Shown: one piece after another, positions 13,001 to 22,076 of the stretch | Numbering within the stretch: the stretch's first letter is position 1 | Layout of the letters: every line of letters begins with the position of its first letter | Assembly (NCBI RefSeq): GCF_000234665.1 | Contig: NC_018334.1 | Span: 806,001-870,000 of the forward strand | DNA length: 64,000 nucleotides | Direction of reading: 5' to 3' | From: Leishmania mexicana MHOM/GT/2001/U1103 | Taxonomy: Eukaryota; Euglenozoa; Kinetoplastea; Trypanosomatida; Trypanosomatidae | Translations under genes and position numbers: made by a program | The notes under the pieces: generated by a model | Database searches by the model: none | Told to the model about the DNA's origin: nothing | What the model saw: only the letters and a program-made list of their open reading frames with translations

Positions 13001-13090
13001 TGCGGTGCGTGTGCTGCTTGTGAGAAACGTAGCATTATAAGGTGGGGGAGTGGTGTCTTCCGGTATCGGAGTCGAAGATAACAGTGACAT
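10028..13090 (-). CDS. Large multi-span membrane protein, 1020 aa, amastin-like topology (hypothetical)
   Basis: No family is recognised with certainty. The N-terminal 155 residues are Pro/Ala/Ser-rich and probably cytosolic. A first membrane span (about 160-185, YYALILFVLMAAMGLLLGSF) is followed by a loop of about 380 residues holding a CTVFKSHAC motif and several N-x-S/T sites. A second span lies near 560-585 (ILLVFAEAWMLLAVVLIAV). It is followed by a long low-complexity Ala/Pro/Ser/Thr region that looks disordered. Two further spans lie near the C-terminus (about 945-970 and 995-1015), the last ending almost at the stop. Four spans with a large first loop, a short second loop and a Cys pair soon after span 1 resemble the amastin layout, but the diagnostic amastin undecapeptide is not matched and the length is five times that of an amastin. 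Start: first Met, just below a convincing splice acceptor. Confidence 0.75.
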   Translation of the reverse strand: MSLLSSTPIPEDTTPPPYNATFLTSSTRTAQPQAHLCYYYHQYDSHAPQILPLAHPGPLEQRYVGDDSLHSPREAAAPGPSVASPIAPYPPQRLLRVHQPVVYAPWGMMPQPTDGAPAHQPHAIPGAPASPTTAAVVAQAAPAISLDLPVPPSPDKRVRTYYALILFVLMAAMGLLLGSFFTPIGTAYLNFTRSVTDVQDSAVYKRSIEGVLGMQISAYAEFSPCTVFKSHACDTITAGQVSGWMRSITDGMHAPFPDLFSYSGIDQARVSSCSYIHLPAATTHPVPQLQSIAAPVAIGRRTFPGNRGPSSPALSLHARHGWRSGGSGLDNVSKSLRAHEREPHSHPPLAAPGHSDAPGHNAPTRAPPAAVAPHGGNASHVLIVLHSSVPQGAKAALTLTCDSDTNMVPMLNLTIIHNADVSAYLPDGTDASSSKIISAADLITSADPKNVLREYQPLMRTCAEYLTACAAIKTGYYVVIAPASLLHRCGQEPVSPPSSPSRGSATAAKVLICDITVYEPTAYAIGAMRFTARAQLAMNMVVYPYNVRFPSSATGTPACLTPSAILLVFAEAWMLLAVVLIAVTAGMAPVQRAKLRRLRAALYADASVAMEILYRAQGAVAAAIPLTAAPAPAAPRTPHEAGTEAGHTTDEPAAATANDASAMSSTSPSTAPPRSTMQTPQQQPSAAHTPQSVFSTTAAAMLLVPPYYKPGGMTVPGTSGGGSVGVPGIMMGRHPSPYSEGYYLQPEHGPRNAAPPSTTTRGTAGVAHLDAGSCSDEDWDANSGEHAAREDARQRSTPPPPAISGGVGSGIGCAMAPMWVPAVPGALPARGHHPEPLMPVSATTDWMFARNRRIVSQSMLEESFSSARTAEERNAAGVSMPGNWPGSDSERGLDSDDRLPLADYVLPENSPGERTIDLFLLRARKSYTRLYCKQVRVLTKLLFYAKAAVLMALVLALVCTGLQLSGVSASGRAGLQFRNGDTLSNRYVLSAGHAALMSLSLACVVVVVALDFVVERKWLW

Positions 13091-13168
13091 AGATGGGAGT
13101 GGGGTGCGTGGCGAATGGGAACTGCAAAGCTGAGCTGACGTGTTCCGCCCCCTCGACGACAGACAGTG

Positions 13169-13170
13169 CT
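13169..13170 (-). promoter_or_regulatory. Predicted spliced-leader acceptor AG for the 1020-aa gene
   Basis: A pyrimidine-rich tract on the minus strand (about 13175-13215) precedes this AG, giving a 5'UTR of about 80 nt before the ATG at 13090. Confidence 0.4.
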
Positions 13171-14025
13171 AGTATACAAAGGCGTGAGGTGCACGGAGGT
13201 GGGGAAAGGGATGGGGCTCTGCAGAAGGCGTGTGGAGACAAAAGGCAGCAGAGGGCAAAAAACGGCAGCCACCTTGCTTGACTGTCCTTGGTGTGGTCGT
13301 GATGGGGAGTACAGCTGATAGGAGAAGTCGAGTTAAGCGGGGGAGTGCCTGTCGCCCGTGAGTTGTTGCGGCGGCCGATGGGAGTGGGTGCGAGCGAGCA
13401 ACACGAGGCGGCGAGAGAGGAGAGGAGTAGCATAGATAGAGGGACGATAAGGGAGGCGCGTACGGCAAGAGAGAAAGGTGAACGCAGTGATAATGCAGTT
13501 GCTCTCTACGCTTCATGCTAGCCGAAGCTCTAGCGTGTCTGCTGTGCAGTTGTGCATGGGGTAGGCACATGAGAGCTCGAGCGAGCCAAGGCTGTGTGAC
13601 ATGGCGCAGCGGCGTCAAGATCGCCATCGATTCTCCACGCGAGTAGTTGCGAAAGCTGCCTTTCGACTGTTTGCGCCATCGTAGGGGTGGGTGGGTGCGT
13701 CGCCGCTCCATTTCTGTTGTGCGACGCGGCGCCGGTGCTGTGCACTGAGGGAGCTTGCGAAAACGAAAGGAATAGTAAAGGTGCGCACGCAGGCGACAAA
13801 ATACAGCGCGAGGTGGCGCCATCCTCTGACACCGCGTCTTTCCGCCATTACCCGTTCACTTGCTCTTCCGCTGCCCCCCCCCATTCCCAACGAGCCTGAC
13901 TTTGCCTGCCGTTGGGCAATGACGCAGGCGACTTACGTTGTCGGCAGAACGCAAGGGTGAAAAGAAAAAAAGCGGGGGTGGGATAAAGGCGAAAAAAGGG
14001 ATACGATGCGCTCCTACAACATCCA

Positions 14026-14070
14026 ACACACACACACACACACACACACATACATCTGTGTGTGTGTGTG
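14026..14070. repeat. CA run followed directly by TG run (inverted microsatellite)
   Basis: A CA run (14026-14050) and a TG run (14057-14070) are separated by six bases, so the two arms are complementary and could fold into a hairpin in RNA or a cruciform in DNA. Confidence 0.85.
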
Positions 14071-14299
14071 TTTGTGCCTGTCCAGGGAGACAGAGGAAGT
14101 GAGGGAGAGTTTGCGCTGATTTTAGCATCGACCGGCCACCGACTGACATGTGCGAGCGCGCAGCGTTGAGCATGCGCATGCATGCGGGGCGCAGACTCTG
14201 CACCAAAGATGATAGAAAAAAACCTGACAAAAATTTCGCTTTGTGCTTTGTTCAATATGCCTACTTCTCTGTCGCAGCGCATCAGCCATAGACACACGC

Positions 14300-14670
14300 G
14301 GTACAGAAGTGCGCCGACTCAGCCATCTGAGCGCACGGCCCCTGCTTCGAGCTCTACCCATCCCCGCTGTGCATGCTGCCACCTGGTGCGTCCCCCCCCC
14401 TCGCGGTGGCCCAGGCTCTCCCACCAGTGGGCAGCGAGGGGCAGCTGCGATACCCTTGGGTCACGCTCACACGCTGTCCATCACATGGGTGGTACAAGCG
14501 TGTCCACTGTCGAAGATCTCTCCTACGCAACGCCATCCGCGGCCTCACCGCCGACATGAGTATCAATACAGCGCTCCGACATCCCCTACGTACGTGGGTG
14601 CCTGACCCTGTTACGGCCATAGGTGGTGCAGCATCGGCAGGGGATAGAGGGGCGGCTCGGCTTCCCCCCT
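14300..14670 (-). mobile_element. Degenerate SIDER-like retroposon (copy A)
   Basis: Collinear but diverged similarity to 21600-22076, 37779-38255 and 56200-56575. Shared landmarks in the same order include a block around 14331-14345 (read as ACGGCCCCTGC on the plus strand), CCACCTGG, the CCCACCAG-TGGGCAG palindrome, and an ending block around 14530-14590. Size, spacer location and degeneracy fit Leishmania SIDER2, a short non-autonomous retroposon relic commonly found in 3'UTRs and reported to affect mRNA decay. The SIDER assignment is from memory of the family; the mutual similarity is seen directly. Confidence 0.6.
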
Positions 14671-17384
14671 CCACCCTCAGGGAGGTGAAACTGATTACGG
14701 GTATATATAACGAGGAGATGCAATGGAACCTAGGGAACATGAAGCGAAGTACGCGTAGCGCAGCAGAGGCACCCGTGAAGGAAACAATACTGCTGGGGGA
14801 GGGTGGCGGTGGTGGTGAAGGGGGACACCAAGGTTGATCGAGAGCCAAGGGTAGCCGGTGAGGCGTGGGTTGCGTGAGGGCGGAGGAAGCACACAGGCCG
14901 CGAAAGACCGAGAGGAACGTATAACGAAGCCGATGCAAAGAAGGCGTCATGCCAACACTTCGCCATCTCAAGGCACAGAAAGGTGTTGAGGCCACACAGT
15001 ACGACCAGCGTCACGTGCAGGCATCGCATGCTCACATGTGGGAAGTATACAGAGTTGCGCACCGTCCCCGCGTTCACAGTGCGGGACGCGCCTTGTTCGA
15101 CGAGTTGCCCGTGTCCACACGAAGAGAGAGAGAGAGAGAATGCCAAGGCGAGAGGGAGCCCCAGTGTACCGCTAACGTGCACACAACCGGGCAACACCCC
15201 TCCCCCCCAAAAAAAAGGGGGCCAACATGAAAACAAAGAAAAAAGACACAGAGAGACGCCGACATGTGCGCAGACACGGCCAAGCGAAGATCCGTTGCAT
15301 CGCAAGTGGACTGGCGGGAGGTGGCAAATGCGACAAAGAGAGCGGGAGCCCTTCCTTGGAGAGGACGTTGGGGAGAGGTGGGAGCTGGAGGAGAGAAAGA
15401 GGAGACATGCTTGTGTGGTGGTTGGTGGCGTACCGCATCTTTCAGTTTTCACTCTTCGCGCCGCAGTGGAGATGACGGTGACAGTGAGGAGAGGAGGAGA
15501 GAGAGAGGGTGGTGTGTGTGTGTGGGGGGGGGGTAGGGTAGGGCATGACCCGACCTGCAGAGCCGCAGCTGTGGATCGACATTGGGGTCCCTTTAGCGGC
15601 ATCCAACAAGACAGCGAGGTCTCCCGCAGCTGCAGAAAAGGGGGTGGGGAGACGCACGCTCAGATCGATCGCCCGCACACCATCCCGTCTTTCCTTCATG
15701 CCTGAAGAGCACTGAAAAAGACCCAACACATGCCAGAGTGTAGAGAGAGACACGCGCAAAGGCAGATCAAGCGAGCGCGCACGTGTGGGCGCGTGCGTCG
15801 ATCGAAGGTGGCGGAGACGGGAGGATGGAAGGCCCTTCATAAGAGGGAAAAGGCCGCCAGAGGAGGAGGAGGACGAGGACGCATTGCACACCGATGAAGA
15901 GACATCACCCACACAAGCGATACAACACGGGGGTCGTGCAGAGGGGGTTAGGGGGAGGGCAGAAAGAAAGTCGTACGAGCAAGAAGTTCCATCAGGACTG
16001 CGGCTGCGACGATAACCACAACGCGGGGAGCAGAGATGACGGTAATACCGTCTGGACTGACTCCGTCAGTCCTTGCACTCTGGATGGTCGGGTTTCTGCT
16101 CCTCTTGGAACTCTTACTGTTTCTCGTTCCGTATGCGAGGATCTCCCCGGGGGTCGTGCGCATGTCTGTGCGTTGTGCGTGAGTGTTGATGGTTGATGGA
16201 ACGCGGTGTGGGTGAGGCGAGGAAAGTTCTGCTGAAAGGGAAAGAGAGAAGGGGAGCGAGTGGGGTGGCGTGGCGTGGCGCGGGGCAGAGCGGGGTCAAT
16301 GGAGTCACCGGTGAAGAAGGGAGAAAGAGTGACAGAGGCACATCGATATAGGAGGAGCAACGGAAAAGCATAAGAAAAACATCTCGAGAACAGAACAGCA
16401 TACAGACACGATGCCGGTGAGTCCAGATCCACTGACACGCAAGTGTACGAAGACAGACGCCCACACACACACACACACACACACTCACGCGCGTGCGGAA
16501 AAAAATAAATACGCAGAAAGATGGCACACTCTGTGTGAGCACTGGTTACGTGTCATGGATTGGTAGGGGTGCACCGATAAGGTGGTGATGGGGAAGCAGG
16601 AGAGAGGCGTTGGACAGCATATGCGGAGAGGAATGGTAGAAGGCAGTGAGAACACGAATTGCACACGTAGAAGACCCGGTTGGCCATGGAGAGAGGGGGA
16701 GGAGGAGGGGCGGCGGAATGATGACAGACATCGGGAGTCGTCTGATGGAAAAGGGGGGAGGGAGAAATGCCGGAGAGAGAGAGAGCAAGACGATGCAGGG
16801 GCTCACAAAATTTGATGCGGGGGGTTTCGGAAAAATGCCTTCGCAGCATAGTGACTAGGGACAGACTTGTCGGCATGACGCTGCTTCTGACAACGCGTAG
16901 ATGCACACCACGTGAGAGACCCCAGGAAAACACAATCTGGGCTTTAAGAGAAGTGAGTCTCGCACGTCCCGACAGCATGTTTGTGTGCCGCTGCACGCGA
17001 TTCAAACCCCCGAGTAGCCGATTGCGACAGACTCTACCTTCTTTTCCTTTTTTAAAGATGCAGTTGATGATGACTACGCAGAGAACTCTCCAAGCGTTAA
17101 GGGAGGGGCGAGTCTGTGGCAGCACCATGAACAAAAGAAGGGCGCATGCCCACCAGTGCGAACCGCAGCAGACCCAATTTAGGCCTACAAGCGAGCTGAA
17201 CACGCTCACTAGCAATTCAGGTGGCTACATAATGGATCGTTGTCGCAGCATATTTAGAGTCCTACTCACACTCGGGTGAGTACTTCCACCAGTGCACGTA
17301 TACGCCACTAATCGGGCAGGCATAGTACCAGGCGCACGGTGGAAGACGAAGAAAATACAAAGAACAAAACCAGCCGACCAACAA

Positions 17385-17385
<1 letters not shown>

Positions 17386-17421
<36 letters not shown>
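17386..17421. repeat. (CA)18 microsatellite
   Basis: An uninterrupted CA dinucleotide run of 36 bases. It is TG-rich, not a pyrimidine tract, on the transcribed strand. Confidence 0.95.
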
Positions 17422-17423
<2 letters not shown>

Positions 17424-18208
17424 GGAGAGAACGAGGAGCACAGAGGTGAGAAAAGCATAGCGGAATGGCTGGCAGGCGGTATGGGAATACGCATCGAATC
17501 CGCGCGCACAATGAAAGTAAAAGAAAAGAAAAGGTAGGAGGCGCTTTTTTCGTCTCCCGCTCCCTCTCTCGCTCTACCGCTCTCCCGCTGTCGACGCTTT
17601 CACCTCTCCGCCCACATCCGAGGCCGCCGCCGCTGGCGCTCGCACACGCTCAAACAAAAAACAAGGGCACCGCATAATAAAATAAAGTCAGCAAAGCCGC
17701 GCAGTCCCTCTACGGACAGACTCTCCGCTCATTAGTGCCTATACAAGTGGTGATCCGACGCACGCGTATACTTGCCGATGCGCCCGCGGGTGCTTGTGCG
17801 CCTGGCGGTCTGTCTGCCGATCTAAACAGCCCTTTCGACAACGAGAAGACCAGAAGATGTGTGGTGGTCGTGGTGGCAATGGCAAGACGGATCTAAAGAA
17901 ACACAAAGGAGCCGTGCCAGGTCGCGGTGGCCTCTCTCTCTGTGTATGTGCCAGCAGATTGCCCTCTCTCCCCTCCCCCACCCCCTCCAACCGTTACCGC
18001 CGGCTACTTTATGAAGCAAGCAAAACAAACGGATAAGAATAAAATAAAGACATCACAACACATCACATCACATCACCCGAGGCACACAAGCGCACGAGCC
18101 GCGGAGGAGTCGACTCGCTCGCTGTCGACAGCGGAGATGAAAGCCTCTTGGCACCTGCCGTTGTGCATGTTTCTTTCTTTTGTTGTTGTGTTGCTGTTCG
18201 TCTTTCGA

Positions 18209-19660
18209 CTATTCCTTCCGCTTGGAGGAGCCGCGGCGCTGCGAGCGGTTGCGAGTCGACGTGAGGGATGAAGACAAGGACGGCGCGGCTGTGTGCTCGC
18301 GCGTTACATTGCGGTGTTGCATGCCTTTGCCTTCCTGAGCGGCGGTGGGGCCGTTCGATTCCGTCAGCAACCTCTCATGGGCACACGAGGGGCACTCAGA
18401 ATCCTCTTCATCGTCAGAGCGGATGTCCTTTAGCTCTTCACCCTTCGCCATAGACAGTACCAAAACAAAGATGAGGACGGCCCAGTACACATGCAGCCCC
18501 TGCAGCGCCACGTTCAGCAGGAAGACGAGCATCCACATGTTGAAGTTTCCGTGACGTACCTTGGGGGACATGCGGATTGTTGCCTTGCCCATAAAAGGCA
18601 AGCAGTAGAGTCGAAAGAAGCAGAAGAACACAACAAAAGCGGCAAAGCAGAGGTTTAAGCACATCTCTGTTGCGATGTACCTCTGCAGGAACGACTTCCG
18701 GGGCGCCTTGCTGTCCTTCTCGGCGTTCTTAGTGTTGTGGGGATCCTGACGCGCAGTCTTCTCCTGCCGCATGTAGTGGAGGGACTTGCTGACAGACAGC
18801 ATGATGTCGGAGGCATCGTGGATGAAGAGCACGTAAGCGCCAAAGCGGTGCTCGAGACCAATGTGGGAGCAGAGAATGAGCAGGAGCGTCGTGGTGTGGT
18901 GCACTACGTACTCCAAAAAGTCGGACCTCTTCATGTGGCGCTCAATGATGAAGAGGGAGCACAGCTCGGCAAAGTAGAAGGCCAGACCGTAGTGGTAGTA
19001 CATGATCAGCTCCTCTGGCGGGTTGTACGGGTGCGGCAGCAGGAGGTGCAAGCTAGCCTCGTCGTCGAGCGGCAGTTTGAACCAGGGCTGATCACGCTGG
19101 ACGTAGTAACCGAAGCAGGAGGAGGCAACGTAGAACATCGACAGCCACATCTGGTTCTGAAACTTCATGATCTTTTTCCGATCGCGTGGCGAGAGGGAGT
19201 CCATGCCACGCCTGCCGGAAGCAATGCCGCGATGGTGGCATGTGGATTTCTCTGTGACAACGCCCATGTAGATGCCAAAGCGTGCGAACGGCTCGCGGCA
19301 GAGGTAGCGGATCAGCATAATACCCAGGAACCAGTACACAGCCGGGTACAGCACCGTGAGCAAGCTCATATCCATTCCCCAGCCGCTGCAGCCCACACCG
19401 ACTTTGTCTTGGTAAGCCTTGATGTTGAGGAAGGCGCTTGGAAGCTCCGACCAACCCAGTGTGGTGCGTGCAGTGTTCAGGGTGCGGCGGGATGCGTTGG
19501 TTGGATCAGGTATATAGAGCTCCCCCAGAGATGAGTACGGACTGCCGATTCCCTGAACCCGCATGATCTCCGTAGAATATCGAAGCGCCATGATGCTCAG
19601 CAGCAGCTGCGCGGGGATGAAAAACAAAAACAGAGTGTAGCGAGGCAGAGAAAGGGACAA
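18209..19660 (-). CDS. LAG1: Ceramide synthase (LAG1/TLC-domain sphingoid base N-acyltransferase)
   Basis: The 483-aa membrane protein carries the TLC domain (about residues 165-390). The Lag1 signature is clear: FLEYVVHHTTTLLLILCSH with the paired histidines near residue 252, followed by FIHDASDIMLSVSKSLHYM with the HDxxD motif near 280. These are the catalytic residues of the family. It should acylate sphinganine with fatty acyl-CoA in the ER to make the (dihydro)ceramide used for inositol phosphorylceramide. An N-terminal hydrophobic segment (about 8-27), several further spans (for example VFFCFFRLYCLPF and FNMWMLVFLLNVALQGLHVYWAVLIFVLVLSM) and a hydrophilic Ser/Arg-rich tail are visible. 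TLC also occurs in TRAM and CLN8, but HH plus HDxxD favours ceramide synthase. A second Met (MALRYS, residue 24) is an alternative start. Confidence 0.88.
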   Translation of the reverse strand: MSLSLPRYTLFLFFIPAQLLLSIMALRYSTEIMRVQGIGSPYSSLGELYIPDPTNASRRTLNTARTTLGWSELPSAFLNIKAYQDKVGVGCSGWGMDMSLLTVLYPAVYWFLGIMLIRYLCREPFARFGIYMGVVTEKSTCHHRGIASGRRGMDSLSPRDRKKIMKFQNQMWLSMFYVASSCFGYYVQRDQPWFKLPLDDEASLHLLLPHPYNPPEELIMYYHYGLAFYFAELCSLFIIERHMKRSDFLEYVVHHTTTLLLILCSHIGLEHRFGAYVLFIHDASDIMLSVSKSLHYMRQEKTARQDPHNTKNAEKDSKAPRKSFLQRYIATEMCLNLCFAAFVVFFCFFRLYCLPFMGKATIRMSPKVRHGNFNMWMLVFLLNVALQGLHVYWAVLIFVLVLSMAKGEELKDIRSDDEEDSECPSCAHERLLTESNGPTAAQEGKGMQHRNVTREHTAAPSLSSSLTSTRNRSQRRGSSKRKE

Positions 19661-19831
19661 AGGTAATCAAGAGCACAGCCGCAGCGCACCAGAAGAGCTA
19701 CACAAAGTCAGGGGCGACTATGCATGTGGGCGGTCTGCTGCACGGGGATAGACGAGGAGGCAGCACAGCGACAAACGGAAATGTCAAAGCCGTAAGGTAT
19801 GTGATAGTGAGAAAGGACGGAAAACAGTCCG

Positions 19832-19833
19832 CT
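19832..19833 (-). promoter_or_regulatory. Predicted spliced-leader acceptor AG for LAG1
   Basis: On the minus strand a pyrimidine tract with seven or more T residues (about 19834-19850) ends in this AG, about 170 nt before the ATG at 19660. It is among the strongest-looking tract/AG pairs in the window. Confidence 0.5.
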
Positions 19834-20038
19834 AAAAAAAGGGGCGAGGGTGCTTGGCAGGAAAAAGCGATGCGAGGGACGCGGGCTGAGTCGACCACAG
19901 AAACACACACACACTCCTCTCCTGAGACTGTGAAACGGGAGAGGGAGAGAGAGAGGGGGGATGGAGGGAGTAATGCACAAGAGCGAGTGGGCGATTAGGC
20001 GACGGTTATCACTCGGAGACCGAGAAACGACCACGTTG

Positions 20039-20081
20039 CATATATATATATATATGATATATATTTAGTATATATATATAT
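20039..20081. repeat. TA-rich near-palindrome
   Basis: A TA run, a short centre (GATATATATTTAG) and a second TA run form a near-perfect inverted repeat about 40 bp before the assembly gap. Confidence 0.85.
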
Positions 20082-20122
20082 GCGCGGGTTAGGAGCGGAG
20101 GAGGTAAAGATGGGCAGAGAAA

Positions 20123-20222
20123 NNNNNNNNNNNNNNNNNNNNNNNNNNNNNNNNNNNNNNNNNNNNNNNNNNNNNNNNNNNNNNNNNNNNNNNNNNNNNN
20201 NNNNNNNNNNNNNNNNNNNNNN
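20123..20222. other. Assembly gap (100 N)
   Basis: One hundred N residues, a placeholder-sized gap. It ends exactly where the duplicated cassette begins, so the gap probably marks a repeat-collapsed junction. Confidence 0.99.
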
Positions 20223-22076
20223 CGGCGTTACGTCGATGCAGCGCCGAGGCAGTCCATCATCCAACCCACCTCACACGGGCTCTTCGTCAGCTTCCACAAT
20301 GCCGGCAACGCCACCGTGAGGGAGCAGCTCGGTACAGAGATGCCAACGCCGCTCCACCTTGCAGCCCAGGTCCAGGCCGCCCCGTAAACGGCGCCTGCTC
20401 GCAAAAGCTGTGACGCCTGGAGGCACAGCGCCAGCCCCCTCGCGCGCCCAGCAAGACCCCCGCTGCACGTTCAGCCAACACTTTACGATGCCGCAGAGCA
20501 CGGGAGGCGGCGTCACCAGCACGACAGACAAACACCCCAGCTCACGCTGCACCACAGCGCGCAAAGACATCCGCAAAGGGAGATGGGGGACACAGCCGGC
20601 CGAGGGGCTGTACCTGCCAAAGCGAGCCGCTGCCCTGCGCACGGCAGCACCCGACCCCCAGCCGCCAGCTGCAAATCCACGCGCCTCGACACAGTACGTG
20701 GAGACACCGCCACCGGCCCGCCTGCCACTGGCACGCTACCGCGCACCGGGTGTCTACAGGGAACACGCGCACACAGCGCTGCCGTCCAGCCGCCCGCTCG
20801 CCTGCTGCGCGGAAGAGGGGCTTCGTAGCGCGCGGGGGCAGGCGTATGCTGTGCGACGCGAGTGGCGGAGGTGATGGAGCCGTGTCGGTGCGCTATGTGT
20901 GCTGCCGCCATCCAGGGGCGAGGCGGGCGCTCTCCCTGGCAGTCCGAGGCGAGAAGCGAAGGGCACGCGGGCCGCTGTCGGCGTCAGCGAGTCGTGGGTA
21001 GCCGCTGCTACGAAGGGGGATCGAGCGGGTGGGCGAATGGGGATTGTGTGAGGTGCGGGGTGCGCTACACGTGGCGGGCAAAGGTCGCAGCGCTTCGGTG
21101 ACGGCGGCCAGCGCACCCCTGCGAAGAGACAGCTCGGTTCCTGAAGGGCGTTCCCTCCGCGCATTTGTTTGCGGCTGACCGGACTACGTGTGAAGGCGTG
21201 TTTCAGGCGCCGCCTTGCGCCCCCGCGCCGCTGTGGCACACACGCAAGGGGCGCAGGCGGCTAGCAGGCAAGCCAGAAGAAAGGGGAAGAGCAGTTGGCG
21301 GTGCCGGAAGAGATGCGCCCAGGGCTGCAGGTGCTTGATACCACCTTGGGCGTAGCGAAGAGGGGGTGGGACAGGTGCCTGCACGCCCTCCAGCGCGCCT
21401 GCACTCACCTGCGTCGCAGTGGGACACACACTTGCACACACACCGACACCTGCATACCAAAGCGCGGGTCGTGAGCGGGCGAGGAGCTTGGGCGTGATGA
21501 GAGACAGGAGAGGGAGGGTGGGGGCATGCGCGGCGTGGCTTAGTGACGTTTGCTCTCGCAGCGTGTCCATTCGGCCATAGTGCCTAGGGTCAGTCTACCG
21601 GGCCTGCCACAGGCCCGATCGCCCGGTGCGAGGCGGCCGCTGACACAGGCGTGAAGGCAATGCCGCCACAGCCGTCTGAGAGCACGGCCCTGCCCCACAC
21701 TCTACCCACGCCACGCCTCTCAGGTCGCCTCACAGCCGCTCCCATTATGCCGGCCGCCACCTGGCGCATTGCTTGGGGCGGCTCAGGCTTCCCACCAGGT
21801 GGGCAGTGTGAGGCCCGGGCGAGATGCGTTCGAGCCACACCGTCGGTACATACGTGTCGACGGTCGCGGGCCGCGCCGACGCAACGCCGTCCAGGGCCCG
21901 ACTGCCGGCATCAGTAGCGATACACCGCTCTGACATCGCCACGTCGTAGGTACCCGGCCCTGCCGCCACCAGAAGCGGCTCTACAGTGGTCGGGGATAGG
22001 GACTCCTTGGCGTCCACCCACACGGAGAGAGAGTGTGGTGCTGGGCAACAATACCGCGCGCTGACGCACCCGCCTG
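20223..22076. repeat. 1854-bp duplicated cassette, copy 1 (direct repeat of 36402-38255)
   Basis: Collinear with 36402-38255 at a constant offset of 16179, with no indels and only two base differences noticed (near 20380 and 21713). The cassette is GC-rich and has no recognisable gene; minus-strand frames such as 20271-20642 are open but look unlike any family I know. Its last 480 bp are a SIDER-like element. Its left edge is hidden by the gap, so the true repeat may be longer. Confidence 0.93.
21600..22076 (-). mobile_element. SIDER-like retroposon (copy B1)
   Basis: The least degenerate form in the window together with its twin at 37779-38255. It shares ordered blocks with copies A (14300-14670) and C (56200-56575), including the CCCACCAG-TGGGCAG palindrome and a block at about 21884-21945. 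It lies in the likely 3'UTR of transporter 1, oriented with the gene. The SIDER2 name rests on memory of the family. Confidence 0.6.

Larger units (their letters stand above)
13091..18208. other. Long intergenic region between the LAG1 and 1020-aa genes
   Basis: No gene is supported in 5.1 kb. It holds a CA/TG inverted microsatellite (14026-14070), a SIDER-like element (about 14300-14670), a (CA)n run (17386-17421) and GA-rich tracts. A repeat-poor patch at about 16830-17270 has balanced composition but no open frame with a recognisable product. Confidence 0.6.

Noticed and set aside
14730..15602. 290-aa minus-strand open frame
   Set aside because: Ser/Leu/Pro-rich text typical of pyrimidine-rich untranslated DNA, with no membrane pattern or motif consistent with a gene.
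16985..17050. tRNA-like B-box on the minus strand (GGTTTGAATCG)
   Set aside because: The flanking bases do not form a T-stem, and no matching A-box or acceptor stem is present at the right distance.
20223..21600. Possible gene in the left part of the duplicated cassette
   Set aside because: Frames such as 20271-20642 (minus) and 20359-20874 (plus) are open but overlap on both strands, have no recognised motif, and are no better than expected for GC-rich DNA. Kept only as part of the repeat.
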